Below, in pieces: positions 46,522 to 56,982 of a stretch of 64,000 nucleotides of DNA. A model generated the notes under the pieces. It searched no databases, was not told the DNA's origin, and was given only the letters and a program-made list of their open reading frames with translations. The position numbers and the translations under genes were made by a program. Every line of letters begins with the position of its first letter. Positions within the stretch are counted from its first letter, which is position 1. The stretch comes from Leptobrachium leishanense (taxonomy: Eukaryota; Chordata; Amphibia; Anura; Megophryidae). The stretch is taken from positions 379,995,120 through 380,059,119 of the forward strand of contig CM019064.1 in assembly GCA_009667805.1 (NCBI GenBank), given 5' to 3'.

Positions 46522-46930
46522 ATTGTTCATATAATATACAGAACATATTCAGTAGGAAACTTATTTGATGAAAATGTATGACATTGGTATTTATTTCTTA
46601 TTAATCTTTGTCACTGATTATTTTTGACACCTGAGATTAGAGGATGAGGTGCTAATTGACATCAATGGGAGGGATCCTCGCAGGCAAACGGGTTCAACTG
46701 TAAAAATGTATTGCCCTTTTCAAATACATTAACCGCATGCTTAACAGATACCTTTAAAATTGGTATATATCGATTAATAAAGACAAGAAAGGAACCTATG
46801 GATTTTGAGAACTGAATGTCAAGGAATAGATAATAACATCCATCCTTTGTGTGGGTGTATATATATATATTATATGCATTTAAGTTGTGGTGGAGGGCAA
46901 AGAAGTGGGATTAAAAGCCTCCACACAGCA
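46522..46930. other. No gene seen
   Basis: AT-rich, with a TATATATATATTATAT run near 46857. TTGTGGTGGAGGGCAAA near 46869 matches 12735-12755. Confidence 0.4.
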
Positions 46931-47284
46931 AATAATAAAGTTTATAGTTGCAGAAAACCTTTACGCATCCCAGCAATCCAGAGAACTGCTTTTCAGAGCT
47001 CATGTGCTACATTCCCCATATGCAGCAAAGAACTCTGGGTAGCACAAGCAAATGAAGACCCCAACTTCTCACTTTATTTACATCTAGGGTCTGTAATAAC
47101 ACAAAACCCTCCTTGCCATTGCCATGTCATACTAGATGGCTTTTTTTTTTGCATATCCTTACCTTTGCTAAAAAAAAACAACAAAAAAACATCTAGTATG
47201 GCATGGAACTGGCAAGGAGGGTACTGTGATATTACAGACCCTAAGATGCAAATAAAGTGAGAAGCTGGGGACTTCATTTGCATG

Positions 47285-48352
47285 TCAATCCTCATTTTCC
47301 TACAGAGCACCACAATTATGGAATAACCTCCCAGACGCCATCAAATCTTCCCCCAGTCTAAAGTCCCTTAAGAGATCCCTATTAATATACCTCAATACAG
47401 AATGCACCTGTAAACATGTAACATAATGACTATTTCCTACATATTTATTTTCTGTTAATCTGTATATTTGTGTTGTTAATATCTTGCATTGTATTACTTT
47501 GTATTTCTGTAACTGTAACACTTCAATGTTCTTGAACCCAGGACATACTTGAAAATGAGAGAAATCTCAATGTATCCTCCCTGGTAAAATACTTTGGGCT
47601 CTATTACGCTCTTAGCGTTAAAAACCGGGCGCAAGGGAGGAAAAAAATGCGCCCGCAGTTTTCCCCCTTGCGCCTGCATTTTAACGCTGGATTACAATGC
47701 AGGCGCAAAAAATGCTGCCTGTATTGTTATCAAGCGTAAAAAGCCGGGATGCTCGCGGCAGCGCTGAGCGCAGCCGCGAGCATCCACTCGCTGGAGTCCA
47801 TAGGACTCCATTGAGTTCCTCCCTGCCGATCACGTACCCCGCCGGATCTCTCCTTGCGAGATCTGGCCGGTCAGCGTAGGGATACGCAGGGAAAGACTGG
47901 GGACTTTTTCCCCCAGTCTTTCCCTGCTCCCGCCGGCCGGAGGAGGCGAGCAGAGCCGCGGTCCTCGCCGCGAGACAGAGGGTGAGTATGTGCTTGTTTT
48001 TTTTATTTTTTAAGGCTGGTGTTAACAGATTCTGCAGAAGCGGAATCCGTTAACACCAAGTCCTGGCTCTGGTTAACTTTGCGCTTACCAGAGCCAGACG
48101 TTAATCAGCGCTGGGACATTGTAATACCAGCACTGATTAACACTTTGCGCTCCCCATGTTAAGTATAGGGAGCGCAAAGTACAGTAACCTCGCGCAGCGC
48201 TGCGCAAGGTACCAAACGCAAACGGGTTTTTTAACCCGTTTGCGTTTGGATTGTAATATGCGGTAAATACCGCGGCAAACGTTAATGCTCACGCAAGTGA
48301 GCGTTAACGTTTGCGTATAGAATGTAATAGTGCCCTTTATAAATAAATAAAT
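47285..48352 (+). mobile_element. Truncated L2-type LINE 3' end, split by a MITE
   Basis: 47285-47595 matches the last 140 bases of the RT frame and the 3' UTR of the LINE at 43694-45525 (TTTTCCTACAGAGCACCACA to GTATCCTCCCTGGTAAAATA). The tail resumes at 48336 as TTTATAAATAAATAAA. Possible 5-bp flank ATGTC on both sides. The copy is too short to be functional. Confidence 0.82.
47596..48335. mobile_element. PIF-like MITE, GGGCYCTATTAC family, inside a LINE
   Basis: Ends GGGCTCTATTACGCTC and GAATGTAATAGTGCCC, with TTT duplications (47593-47595 and 48336-48338). It divides the LINE tail exactly, so the LINE inserted first. GC-rich left half (GCCGGATCTCTCC, CGCCGGCCGG) and a hairpin around GGCTGGTGTTAAC. 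A reverse, partial relative lies at 55345-55752. Confidence 0.82.
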
Positions 48353-48465
48353 GTCCTACCCAGAGTTCTTTGCTGCATATGGGGAATGCAGCACCTGAGC
48401 TCTGTAAGCAGTTATCTGGATTGCTGGGATGTGTAACGGTTTTCTGCAACTATAAACTTTATTAT

Positions 48466-49797
48466 AGATATATATATCCCTTTTGAAGACAGGAACTTAA
48501 GAAGATGACTACTGGTTACTTGATTATGCAACTTTTTAGCCAGAAGTGGGTTCTTTCATCTAGAGGATGGTATGTAGAGTTTGAAGCGCAGAGGTCAGAT
48601 AATTCCCTGGTGAGAGGAGTAATTAGGCAGCAGCAGTGTGTAAGAAGATTGCCGAAAAAATGTGACTAACAGCCTGTTTTCTATTGAAAAGAACTGTGAT
48701 TTCTACATCTAAAGAATCATAAATTACAGATATTGCCCGTTGTGAATTCTTGTTGCCAACAGTGATTATTTCTGCAGCACCTCACAGCTAGAGGGTTTAC
48801 AGCCGTGTCTTCCTAAAACGCCAGATAACAAGATCTTTGGGGCTTGTGAAACTGGTTGGAGGTAAAAGGGGTTGCTGACTTGTATTTATTCAGGAGATTG
48901 GAGGATTAGAGCATAACCAACTATTTTCCATTGGTTTCCAATATAATTACGTTTTTCAGAATACAGCCAATGCATTTTATTTGCCAAGACAAACTCGTAA
49001 GGACAAGTGTAATATTTAAAATGATGTAATTCTGAGTTTTATTTGTAATGACACGTTACACACTTAGCGCATCTTAATAGGTAGCGGAATAAATAAAATT
49101 ATTCACTAATGATTGTCTTTTATATTTTGGTTTTCCCAGAGATAAAATGGATTAGGGTTTTCATGGGCCTGGGGCTGAAGATTTTGTTGTGTCTCTGCCC
49201 TATTTTTTGATTACTGCTGTGTCTTTTCCACATCTTTGTCATCAAGATTCTTCTTACTTTCCTTCACACATCCCATTGTCCGCTCATTCTGACTTATGTC
49301 ATATCCCTCTAACTCACCTTTGATTGTGATGGTGCCATAATAGTTAACATGATAATGGGTCAATGTTTAATAAAATGGGCCTGGAGCTGCAACTCTAGTA
49401 GCCCCTTTGTTAATCTGGCCCTGCATATCTCTACTGCCACTCATAATGTGGTTGAAATTTCATTTCTAATTTTTAAGTTATGTTTTTGAGAGCTCCAGCA
49501 AAGGTACACATGTTATCCACTTGAGCTTGCTCACTAAATTAACACCCTCCATTGACATGTTTGTGGATACAATAAGTTATAAGATATTTTTTATGTGTGC
49601 ACTGTATAGTTTTTGTTTCCACCTAAACAAGAGACTGGGATAATTGGTACTTAGAGGTATGAGTGAGAGTGAGTGAGTACAAGTCTGTGTATTCTACATT
49701 GGCCAAGTGTTAGTGACTGACTAACTCAAAGACGTCTATGTGGTCTGAGGTTAGACAGAGAAATTCTCCTTGTCATTGCATTAAAATCACACCCTTT
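48466..49797. other. No gene seen
   Basis: AT-rich, apparently low-copy. No domain, splice signal pair or repeat boundary recognised. Confidence 0.4.
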
Positions 49798-50224
49798 AGG
49801 CTAGGGTCAGACGAGCGCAGTGCGAACGCGCGTGCAGGCGCACTTAATCACGGCCGCACTAGCAGCAAATGACGGGCAATGACGGCCAATATACGAAGTA
49901 CGGTCGCACAAAAGTCCGGCTGCGCAACGCAAGTGGAAAACGAACGCATTTTTTCGAGAACGTTAAACTGCTAGTACTGACGTACAGAGTGCGCTGCGCC
50001 CGCTAGCGGCATGTGTGTGTGATTTGGAGACATCAGACCCTGCTAATGTCCGGCCAACATAACGTCCAGATGCACAAAGTGTTTTATTGATGATCCGTAC
50101 AAAATCGCGGATGCAAATGCGCATCGTATGACCGCTATCGCGTATTCCGTGAAAAAATACGTCCATTCGTTCGAACGCACTTTTTCACAGACAACGCGAA
50201 AATGCGTTCGTCTGACCCTAGCCT
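49798..50224. mobile_element. CpG-rich MITE, AGGCTAGGGTCAGACGAGC family
   Basis: 427 bp. Ends AGGCTAGGGTCAGACGAGC and CGTTCGTCTGACCCTAGCCT. The outer CCCTTT/AAAGGG symmetry extends the repeat here. Same subfamily and length as 56255-56681 (shared TTAATCACGGCCGCACTAGC and CCAATATACGAAGTACGGTC). Confidence 0.78.
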
Positions 50225-50948
50225 AAAGGGATAACACCCTGTTTTGTCCTTTATCCTTTTCTTGATTAATTGGTAATACCCAGCAGTTAAAGCTCATGAA
50301 TGGTATATACTAGAACCACGACCAGAATGGCACTCCCAAGGCAACTATCTCTCTGTAATGTGAAAAGAGATGTGCACAAACCAGGAGAAGAAGCCTCCAA
50401 CAGCATGCTCACAAAGAATGGGGACCAGGCACACCATTTTTTTTACTAGATCCACAAGTAAAGTGGCACTCTCCCCAAGGCATCTAGCATTTAGCAATGG
50501 GAAAAGACAGATGGGTACTGACATGAACCTGGCCAAGTCAAACCTACATCAGGCTTGAAAAAGGCTTGTGATGAGCCAAAATGCTAATGTTGCTACTATA
50601 AGTGCTGACAATAAATCTGGCCAAGAAGGAAAAGAAGGTGTGCCCGTCACCCCCTTACTTTATTTGTATGGTTCTTGAATAGGACATATCCTGGATGTAA
50701 TATGTTCTGTTTGCACATGTCTATTTATTGAGACGTCGACTGGCATTTATAGTGAAGATGTACCAGCCTCGTAACCGTCAGTATTAAAATCTAAATATTT
50801 TCTTGGACACATTCCCTAGCTATCGTATTCAGACAGTCTTAGATACTATTCCACACTTGGAAGCTTGCACATTGGCATTCTTGACCTAGCTAGAGTCTAG
50901 TCCTGTCCAAGTGCAGACACAGCACATTTGAGAAGAACCCGCTCCCTA
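50225..50948. other. No gene seen; degenerate hammerhead-type repeat
   Basis: At 50550-50620 GGCTTGTGATGAGCC, a possible stem, is followed by AAAATGCTAATGTTG, and AATAAATC lies 30 bases further on. It resembles a decayed copy of the GCCGAAACGTT repeat at 13067-13317. Confidence 0.35.
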
Positions 50949-51564
50949 AGGCTAGGGTCAGACGAGCGCATTCTGTGCAGACTGTGTGTCCGTGCACAAC
51001 AGACGTACTTTCTGACTGACGACAAGGTAGTGGCCACATGGTCCATTTTTGTGACTGACTTTTTTTGACTGGTGTAGAAGGGAAAATAAATTTAATATGA
51101 AAAAACATTTTGTCCGTCAAAATGCTGGACGTCAAAAATGCGGTCCATCTGACTTCGTTCCATCAGTCACACACAAAGCTATGCGGACGTTGTGGACGCA
51201 GCACACTCTGTGCATCCGTTCTAGCGGATTTACATTCTTGCCTAACCTGCGTCCGTTTGCCGCGTCCGTTATGCGTCCGCAGTTCCGTGCGGACATACTT
51301 TGTGTGTGGGGCTCCATTGGTCATAATTATATGCTATAATGGACGTACAAATGTGTGTCAACGCGGACGTGATCAGTGAGCTAGTCTGACCCGAGCCTCA
51401 CGTTCTTGCCTAACTTGCGTCCGTTTGCCGCGTCGTTGTCCGTACGCACTTCTATGCGGACGTACTTCATGTGTGGTCTCTATTCATCATAATTGTATGT
51501 TACCACGGACGTTAAAATGTGCGGCAACACGGACGTGAACACTGCGTTCGTCTGACCTGAGCCT
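50949..51564. mobile_element. CpG-rich MITE with duplicated 3' part
   Basis: Starts AGGCTAGGGTCAGACGAGC and has two right ends: GACCCGAGCCT at 51398 and GACCTGAGCCT at 51564. The segment 51230-51398 (TTCTTGCCTAAC(C/T)TGCGTCCG to AGCCT) is repeated at 51399-51564. The subfamily is that of 36599-37049. Confidence 0.75.
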
Positions 51565-52449
51565 AAAGAGAGTCATCAAGAAGCCAAAAACATCTGACTA
51601 AGAAGGAAAGACTCTAGTTAAATGAGTAACCGAGTCCGATGGGATGAATTTTTGGTGATAGATTTCATTATCATTTACAGTGAGTATAACACTACACGGC
51701 ATTGGCACTAATCATTCTTGATAACTTTGTGCTACAGGATTTCAGCATAATCTGAGGATTATCCTTCTATACGGCCATTATGACATCAACAAAAATAAAT
51801 ACTGAGTGTTCCTGTGCTCTTCCAAACAGCTGCAAGTACATATCCCTGAGCGCAAACATCATGTATATTTTATATCTATGGGTAATAAATATTCATTATC
51901 AGTAAAAAACCTCAAAAAAATCCACTGTACCCAAGATTTATAGGTCATACTTTTTCTTAATTCTACTTACTCAATTCAATAAATATGAAATGAAACTGTA
52001 GTATTTTCCAGTGGTTTTGGCTTTTTCTGCTCTTTTTTTTCATCCCTCTCAGGAGATCCTGCCTGAGCATCTATTTGCGTATCCCTGTTATAAAAACACA
52101 TGGAACAGATTGTTCTGTCTTGTATCTATAAAATAAAACTCAGCTACTGTGGTAAGGGAATATATACATAAGCAAAAAAGTAGAAAAAGTCTTCTGGTGA
52201 TCCCTTTTCAACTCGCTTGTTTTATGAGGTTTCAGGACTGGAGTTTTGTACAGCAGGATTGTAATGGTTCAGCAGCTGTGAGAAATGTAATTAGTTCTTA
52301 AAAAGTACTTTATGGTAGAATAGTTCTCAGGCTTGAGGCCAAAATCATATGTGTGGTTGGAAAGATCCAAATCTGATCTATGATTTTTGAATCAAATATG
52401 GAGAGCTGAAAAGGACAAAAACACTTACAAGAGGGTGTGTAATAACTAA
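51565..52449. other. No gene seen
   Basis: AT-rich, without recognised repeats or coding sequence. Confidence 0.4.
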
Positions 52450-53328
52450 CAGGGTTATTCAAAAAGAATCGAAAAGTCATCGTACGTTCGGTGACTTTTC
52501 GTTCTCTGCACTTTGGGGCGTTTCGGCGATCCTATTTCGCTGACCCTGTGGTGTATTCAGCAAGCACCGCAGGGCCCATGTAGTGCAGGGAAAACCCGCC
52601 GCAAACCCGACGAACACTCACCGAAACCCGCAGAAACGGCTGGATTAACCCCGCCGGAAAAATCCGAGTAGCCACTGATCACAGCGCAGAGCAGCCGCTG
52701 GAAAAACCCGACACGCAGACGAACGAGTTGAAAAAAACAAAACAAACAGTTCGCTTGAAAGTTTGAAAAGTGAAACACTGTTTGCAAAAAAGCTACTGAA
52801 CAAAAATGTCTGGAATTTACATATAAGATCCAATGAATGATAATAAAAAGGGCTGTTACAGAAAAAAGGAAAACATTATTTTAAAAAAAAAAACTATTTT
52901 GCCGAACAAATCCCCAAAAATGCTTAAAAGATCCTAAAAAATTCTATAAATAAAGAGACTTTTTACTGCAGAATATAATAATAAATGGTGTATTAGATAT
53001 TGCATTAAAACGGGAATATTTTTAACATTGAAGCCTATGGGATTCGCCTGAATAAATTTGTCGAATGAAACCTCCAAACAGCAGGGAATTTCGGCAACTT
53101 TTCACTGCTGGTTTGTGTTCTCTGAATAGACGAAGAATTGCTTCTCTATGGGGATTTCACTGCCCTCGAACAGGCAACGAACAGGCACCATATGTGTAGG
53201 CAATTCGCCAACATTTGGCGAATTGCCTGCTCTCAGAATAGCCGAATGGCCAGGAAAGGTAACCGTACGCTGAATTTCAGTGTTCGGTTACCTTTCGGGG
53301 CCAGATCGGCTCTCTTTAAATAACCCTG
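52450..53328 (-). mobile_element. PIF/Harbinger-like MITE, CAGGGTTATTC family, copy 4
   Basis: Reverse orientation, 879 bp, with a TAA duplication (52447-52449 and 53329-53331). The left hairpin survives (AAAAGTCATCG/CGGTGACTTTT). The right one is slightly eroded (GAAAGGTAACCGTACGCTGA). Confidence 0.8.
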
Positions 53329-53331
53329 TAA

Positions 53332-53651
53332 AAGTATCGAGGACTGACCAAAATTATAATTAAAGATGTTTCGATCTTATTTAGGATCATGATCACATAA
53401 AGACGCTTTGACATGATAGGTGAGGTCACTATAAAAATCTATTTGACAGGATATTCCTTGGGCTTGAGGCCAATATGCGTGACTGAAAATCCAAATCTGA
53501 TGTATACATTTTGAATCAAATATGGACAGTGGATAAGGAAATGGGCTAGTAGGGGGTGTGTAAAAATGAGTGTGTAAAAGACACACCAGCGTCCTAATTA
53601 AAGACATTTTTACTTTTTTTCCAGGGAGCTTATTCTTCTTGAACTTTCTTG
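53332..53651. other. No gene seen
   Basis: Short AT-rich stretch. Part of 53450-53520 repeats phrases found at 52330-52400 (GGCTTGAGGCCAA, ATCTGATNTAT, AATCAAATATGGA), so it may be a diverged duplicate. Confidence 0.4.
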
Positions 53652-53654
53652 TTT

Positions 53655-53853
53655 TTTTGAGAAAGGATTTTACCAGGAAGGATACATTGAGATTTCTCTT
53701 GTTTTCAAGTATGTCCTGGGTGACGAGTATGTACTGTTAGGTGTCTTGCCCAAGGACACTTACTGGAGAGGTGCTCGTACCGGGATCGAACCCATGTCTC
53801 CAAGGGCTCTCTCCACGCAGAGCAGTGATGTTACCTCTACTCCACCCAGCCGG
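53655..53853 (-). mobile_element. tRNA-derived SINE with LINE-matched tail (V-SINE-like)
   Basis: The minus-strand 5' end is tRNA-like: box A TGGAGTAGAGG (53834-53844) and an exact consensus box B GGTTCGATCCC (53782-53792), about 42 bases apart. These form an internal RNA polymerase III promoter. The middle has CCTTGGGCAAGACACCTAAC. The 3' part (53662-53720: CAGGACATACTTGAAAAC, then ATCTCAATGTATCCTTCCTG) is nearly identical to the tail of the LINE at 43694-45525. It is non-coding and would depend on the LINE's RT. Confidence 0.8.
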
Positions 53854-53935
53854 TACTTGCACTGGCCATCCACTGCATTCAAAGTATTCTGGGAACTGTA
53901 GGCAATAAACATCTAGGGACCGGAGTTGAGATCCC
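53854..53935. mobile_element. Half of a small hAT MITE
   Basis: TGGCCATCCACTGCATTCAA, AGTATTCTGGGAACTGTAG and the end GGAGTTGAGATCCCCGCT match the MITE at 57919-58053. Only one side is present. The SINE abuts the break. Confidence 0.55.
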
Positions 53936-55344
53936 CGCTTTAGATGAAGGAGATTGGGATGGGAGAGTGGCAATCACCTTCCTGCTGCAGCTCTCACTGT
54001 ATACATGGTGGGAGCGCTATGCATCATTTCTCTGCGGACATGCTGCTCGGTGTCAGCATTATTCAGAGTAGCATGTCACCTGTTGGGGCTGCCCAGAGGT
54101 TCCCAGCACGTGCCGCAGTCTGCTGCTGCACTCCAGAGCCAAGTTCCGTGTGGCAGCAACTGTATGGAGCAACCCTGATCCGGAATCATTAAAATTGGGA
54201 AGGACGGATTTTTCAGATATACAAGAACAGGTTGATTAGAGGACTTTTAAGGTTTAAAAGAAACAAAAATGCTTTGGGTGATGTTTTAATGACTTTTTTC
54301 ATCCGGTGACGGTTACTCTGTGAAACAGATTGCCCAACCTCTTCCTGGCTCCAGAAAAGCCAATCACATATCAAAATATTCCCCTTGAGGCACATCTCCA
54401 ATTTAATCAAAAGTACAATAGTGAGAAACAAAATGATATGGAAGTCATTAGCTAACATGATAGAAATCCTTGTGGATATATTTTAAAGATAAAATGCTCC
54501 TTCTTTATTCATGAAGAGTATTCTACGCCTGTGAATAGGAATGTCATTTAAGTGGCATAGTTTTAGACTGCTTTCTATTGCATATTCAGCAGGCATTTTA
54601 AATAATGCAATTAAATTTAAATAAAAATGGCTCAGACATGATTAAATTGAGACAGGAGCCTTATAGGAAAAATGAAAGTTACATGTAAGAAGTGCACAGA
54701 TTCCGAGTGTATGGAAAGCATTATTTTATGTCTTTGACTAAGATGTAAGATAGAGTTGGGCAAAGCATAATATAAAGGAAATTACAAAAAGAAAAATATT
54801 GGGTAGACCTAAAAGCCTCCAAAAAATTATACACACGACAGCAACCAAAACTCACACCGTCTAGTAGAATGTACTGAGTTACCAAGACAATAAACCAGCC
54901 GGTAAAATACACAATACTGGAAGAATTAAATGCTTTACCAAAAAGACCGTTAATAAGGGATACTCTAGTGGGGTTAACTTTACCTAAAGCAGTTTACATG
55001 TTAAGACAGTAATTTTCTTACTTTATAAATATTATTCATTTCATAGTTATAGTGAGTTATTTCTATTTAACAACTTCACTACCAAGAGGTTTTCCGTGGT
55101 TTTATGGACAATCACGTTCCATTACCCGAACAGTGAAAACGTACAAAGTCCTCCTACTTCACATTTTTACTGTCAGTAAGCCCTATTTGACAGGAGAAGG
55201 ACTCTCTACATGTAAAGCACAGCTTGGGCTCCGTGTACCCTTGAAGGAAAAAAATCTCAAAGCTTTTCAAACAGTTTCAGTACATCAGCTGTCACGCCGA
55301 TGTGCTGAAACTTTAGCATCATGTTATGGAACCCAAAAAATAAA
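53936..55344. other. No gene seen
   Basis: Mixed sequence, with no coding support and no repeat boundary recognised. Confidence 0.4.
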
Positions 55345-55752
55345 AAAAAAGTGAGCAGATACTCACCTCCTGTCCCGTGGCGAGGACCGCGGCTCTGTCT
55401 GCCTCCTCAGTCCGGCGGGAGCAGGGAAAGGCTGGGGAAAAAAGTCCCCCCAGTCTCCCCCTGCGTATCACTACGCTGACCGGCCGGATCTCGCAAGGCG
55501 AGATCCGGCTGGTCATGTGACCGCCGGCGTCTGCTGCAATGGAGTCCTATGGACTCCATTGAGAGGATACGCGCAGTTGCGCTTAACGCTGCCACGCGCA
55601 TCCCGAGGGTTAACTCCCCCAAACAATGCAGGCAGCATTTTTGGCGCCTGCATTGTAATCTAGCGTTAAAACACGGGCGCAAGGGGGAAAACTGCGGGCG
55701 CAGTTTTTCCTCCCTAGCGTCCGTGTTTTAACGCTAGGAATGTAATGTGGTC
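55345..55752 (-). mobile_element. Truncated GGGCYCTATTAC-family MITE
   Basis: Reverse of the left half of 47596-48335 (GCGAGGACCGCGGCTCTGTC, ATCTCGCAAGGCGAGATCCG, GGAGTCCTATGGACTCCAT). It ends AACGCTAGGAATGTAATGTG. The other terminus is missing. Confidence 0.7.
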
Positions 55753-55757
55753 CAGAA

Positions 55758-55930
55758 AATGTCGGCAGATAAGAACCTTTCGGCCCATCTAGTCTGCCCA
55801 ATTACATGGATACTTTACCTGGATTTATCTTTTGTTTAGGATAGCCTTATGCCTATCCCATGCTTGCTTAAATTCAATCACTGTTTTGGCCTCTACCACG
55901 TCTACTGGAAGGCTGTTCCCACACATCACA
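55758..55930 (+). repeat. Dispersed repeat, TCTAGTCTGCCCA type, copy 1
   Basis: AATGTCGGCAGATAAGAACC through CATCTAGTCTGCCCAATTAC to TGGAAGGCTGTTCCCACACA. The same block recurs at 60461-60640. It looks like a LINE or SINE 3' segment known to me from amphibian sequence, but the class is not certain. Confidence 0.6.
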
Positions 55931-56159
55931 TATCTGAAACATACAAGGATTTGCGTTTTCTTGAAAGACAAAAAATTTAATGTGGTGTAAATAGATATTT
56001 TATTAAAAACACTGTCCCAGATGATTTTGGTGCATTCTGCTTTTTGCTTGTTTACAGCGTCAAAATGACACTTGCCACCCCTCTGAGAAATCAGAATTGT
56101 TTGGTAATTTTGAAATGTACCAAATTTTGTTCTAGTTAGATGTCTTATGCTTGCCCTTT

Positions 56160-56252
56160 CTCTGCATCCGTTGCAAGATTACTCATTTTATTTCATTTAT
56201 TTCTGCATCTTTTTCTGCATCCGTTGCAAGATTACTCATTTTATTTCATTTA
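56160..56252 (+). repeat. Tandem duplication, about 53 bp
   Basis: TCTGCATCCGTTGCAAGATTA and the following bases occur at 56161 and again at 56214, ending just before the CpG-rich MITE. Confidence 0.7.
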
Positions 56253-56254
56253 TA

Positions 56255-56681
56255 AGGCTAGGGTCAGACTGAGGCAGTGCGAACGCGCGTGCAGCCGCAC
56301 TTAATCACGGCCGCACTAGCAGCAGATGCCGGGCAATGACGGCCAATATACGAAGTACGGTCGCACAAAAGTCCGGCTGCGCAACGCAAGTGGGAAATGA
56401 ACGCATTTTTTCGAGAACGTAAAACCACTAGTACTGACGTACAGAGTGCGCTGCGTCCGCTAGAGGCGTGTGTGCGTGATTAGGAGACGTCAGACGCTGC
56501 TAATGTCCGGCCAACATAACGTCCAGACGCAAAAAGTGTTTTATTGACGATCCGTACAAAATCACGGATGAAACTGCGCATAGTATGACCACTATTGCGT
56601 ATTCCGTGAAAAAATACGTCCATTCTTCGAACGCACATTTTCACGGACAACGTGAAAAATGCGGTAGTCTGACCCTAGCCT
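56255..56681. mobile_element. CpG-rich MITE, AGGCTAGGGTCAGAC family
   Basis: 427 bp, flanked by TA (56253-56254 and 56682-56683). Ends AGGCTAGGGTCAGAC and GTCTGACCCTAGCCT. Near-twin of 49798-50224. A TA target would suggest a Tc1/mariner relative, but the other copies do not all agree. Confidence 0.78.
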
Positions 56682-56797
56682 TACTCGTATTAGCATTTTC
56701 AGATAAAGATGGGAATGGAGTCCTAATTCTATTTTTCTATATGGATGAACTGACGCTACGACCGTAAAATGTATATGTGAAATTTTATCATTATTAA

Positions 56798-56979
56798 CAG
56801 GGTTATTCAGAGAGCGGTGAAAAGCAGGAGAATGACTGGAGAATGAAAAATTCGAGGTCAAAATAGCCGATTTGGAAAGTGAGATGAAAGGGAGAATTTT
56901 TCTGGTTTGGCTATTTTTACCTAGAATTTTTCATTCTCCAGTCATTCTCCTGCTTTTCACCTCTCTCTGAATAACCCTG
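56798..56979. mobile_element. Palindromic PIF-like MITE, 182 bp
   Basis: TAA duplications (56795-56797 and 56980-56982), ends CAGGGTTATTCAGAGAG and CTCTCTGAATAACCCTG. The arms around GTGAAAAGCAGGAGAATGA are inverted. Cleanest member of the group. Confidence 0.83.
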
Positions 56980-56982
56980 TAA

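Larger units (their letters stand above)
46931..48465. repeat. Large fold-back element with nested insertions
   Basis: The outer arms, about 46931-47044 and 48350-48465, are inverted copies (ATAATAAAGTTTATAGTTGC, TTCCCCATATGCAGCAAAGA and AACTCTGGGTAG with their complements). An inner pair (ACCCTCCTTGCCATTGCCAT with its complement near 47200-47222) continues the hairpin, around a T-rich and A-rich loop near 47143-47180. A LINE fragment lies in the right arm, and that fragment is itself split by a MITE. One arm of the family is also found at 12396-12612. Confidence 0.75.

Noticed and set aside
53782..53844. tRNA-like boxes A and B
   Set aside because: No cloverleaf with an acceptor stem, and the 3' part is a LINE tail. 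This is a SINE head, not a tRNA gene.
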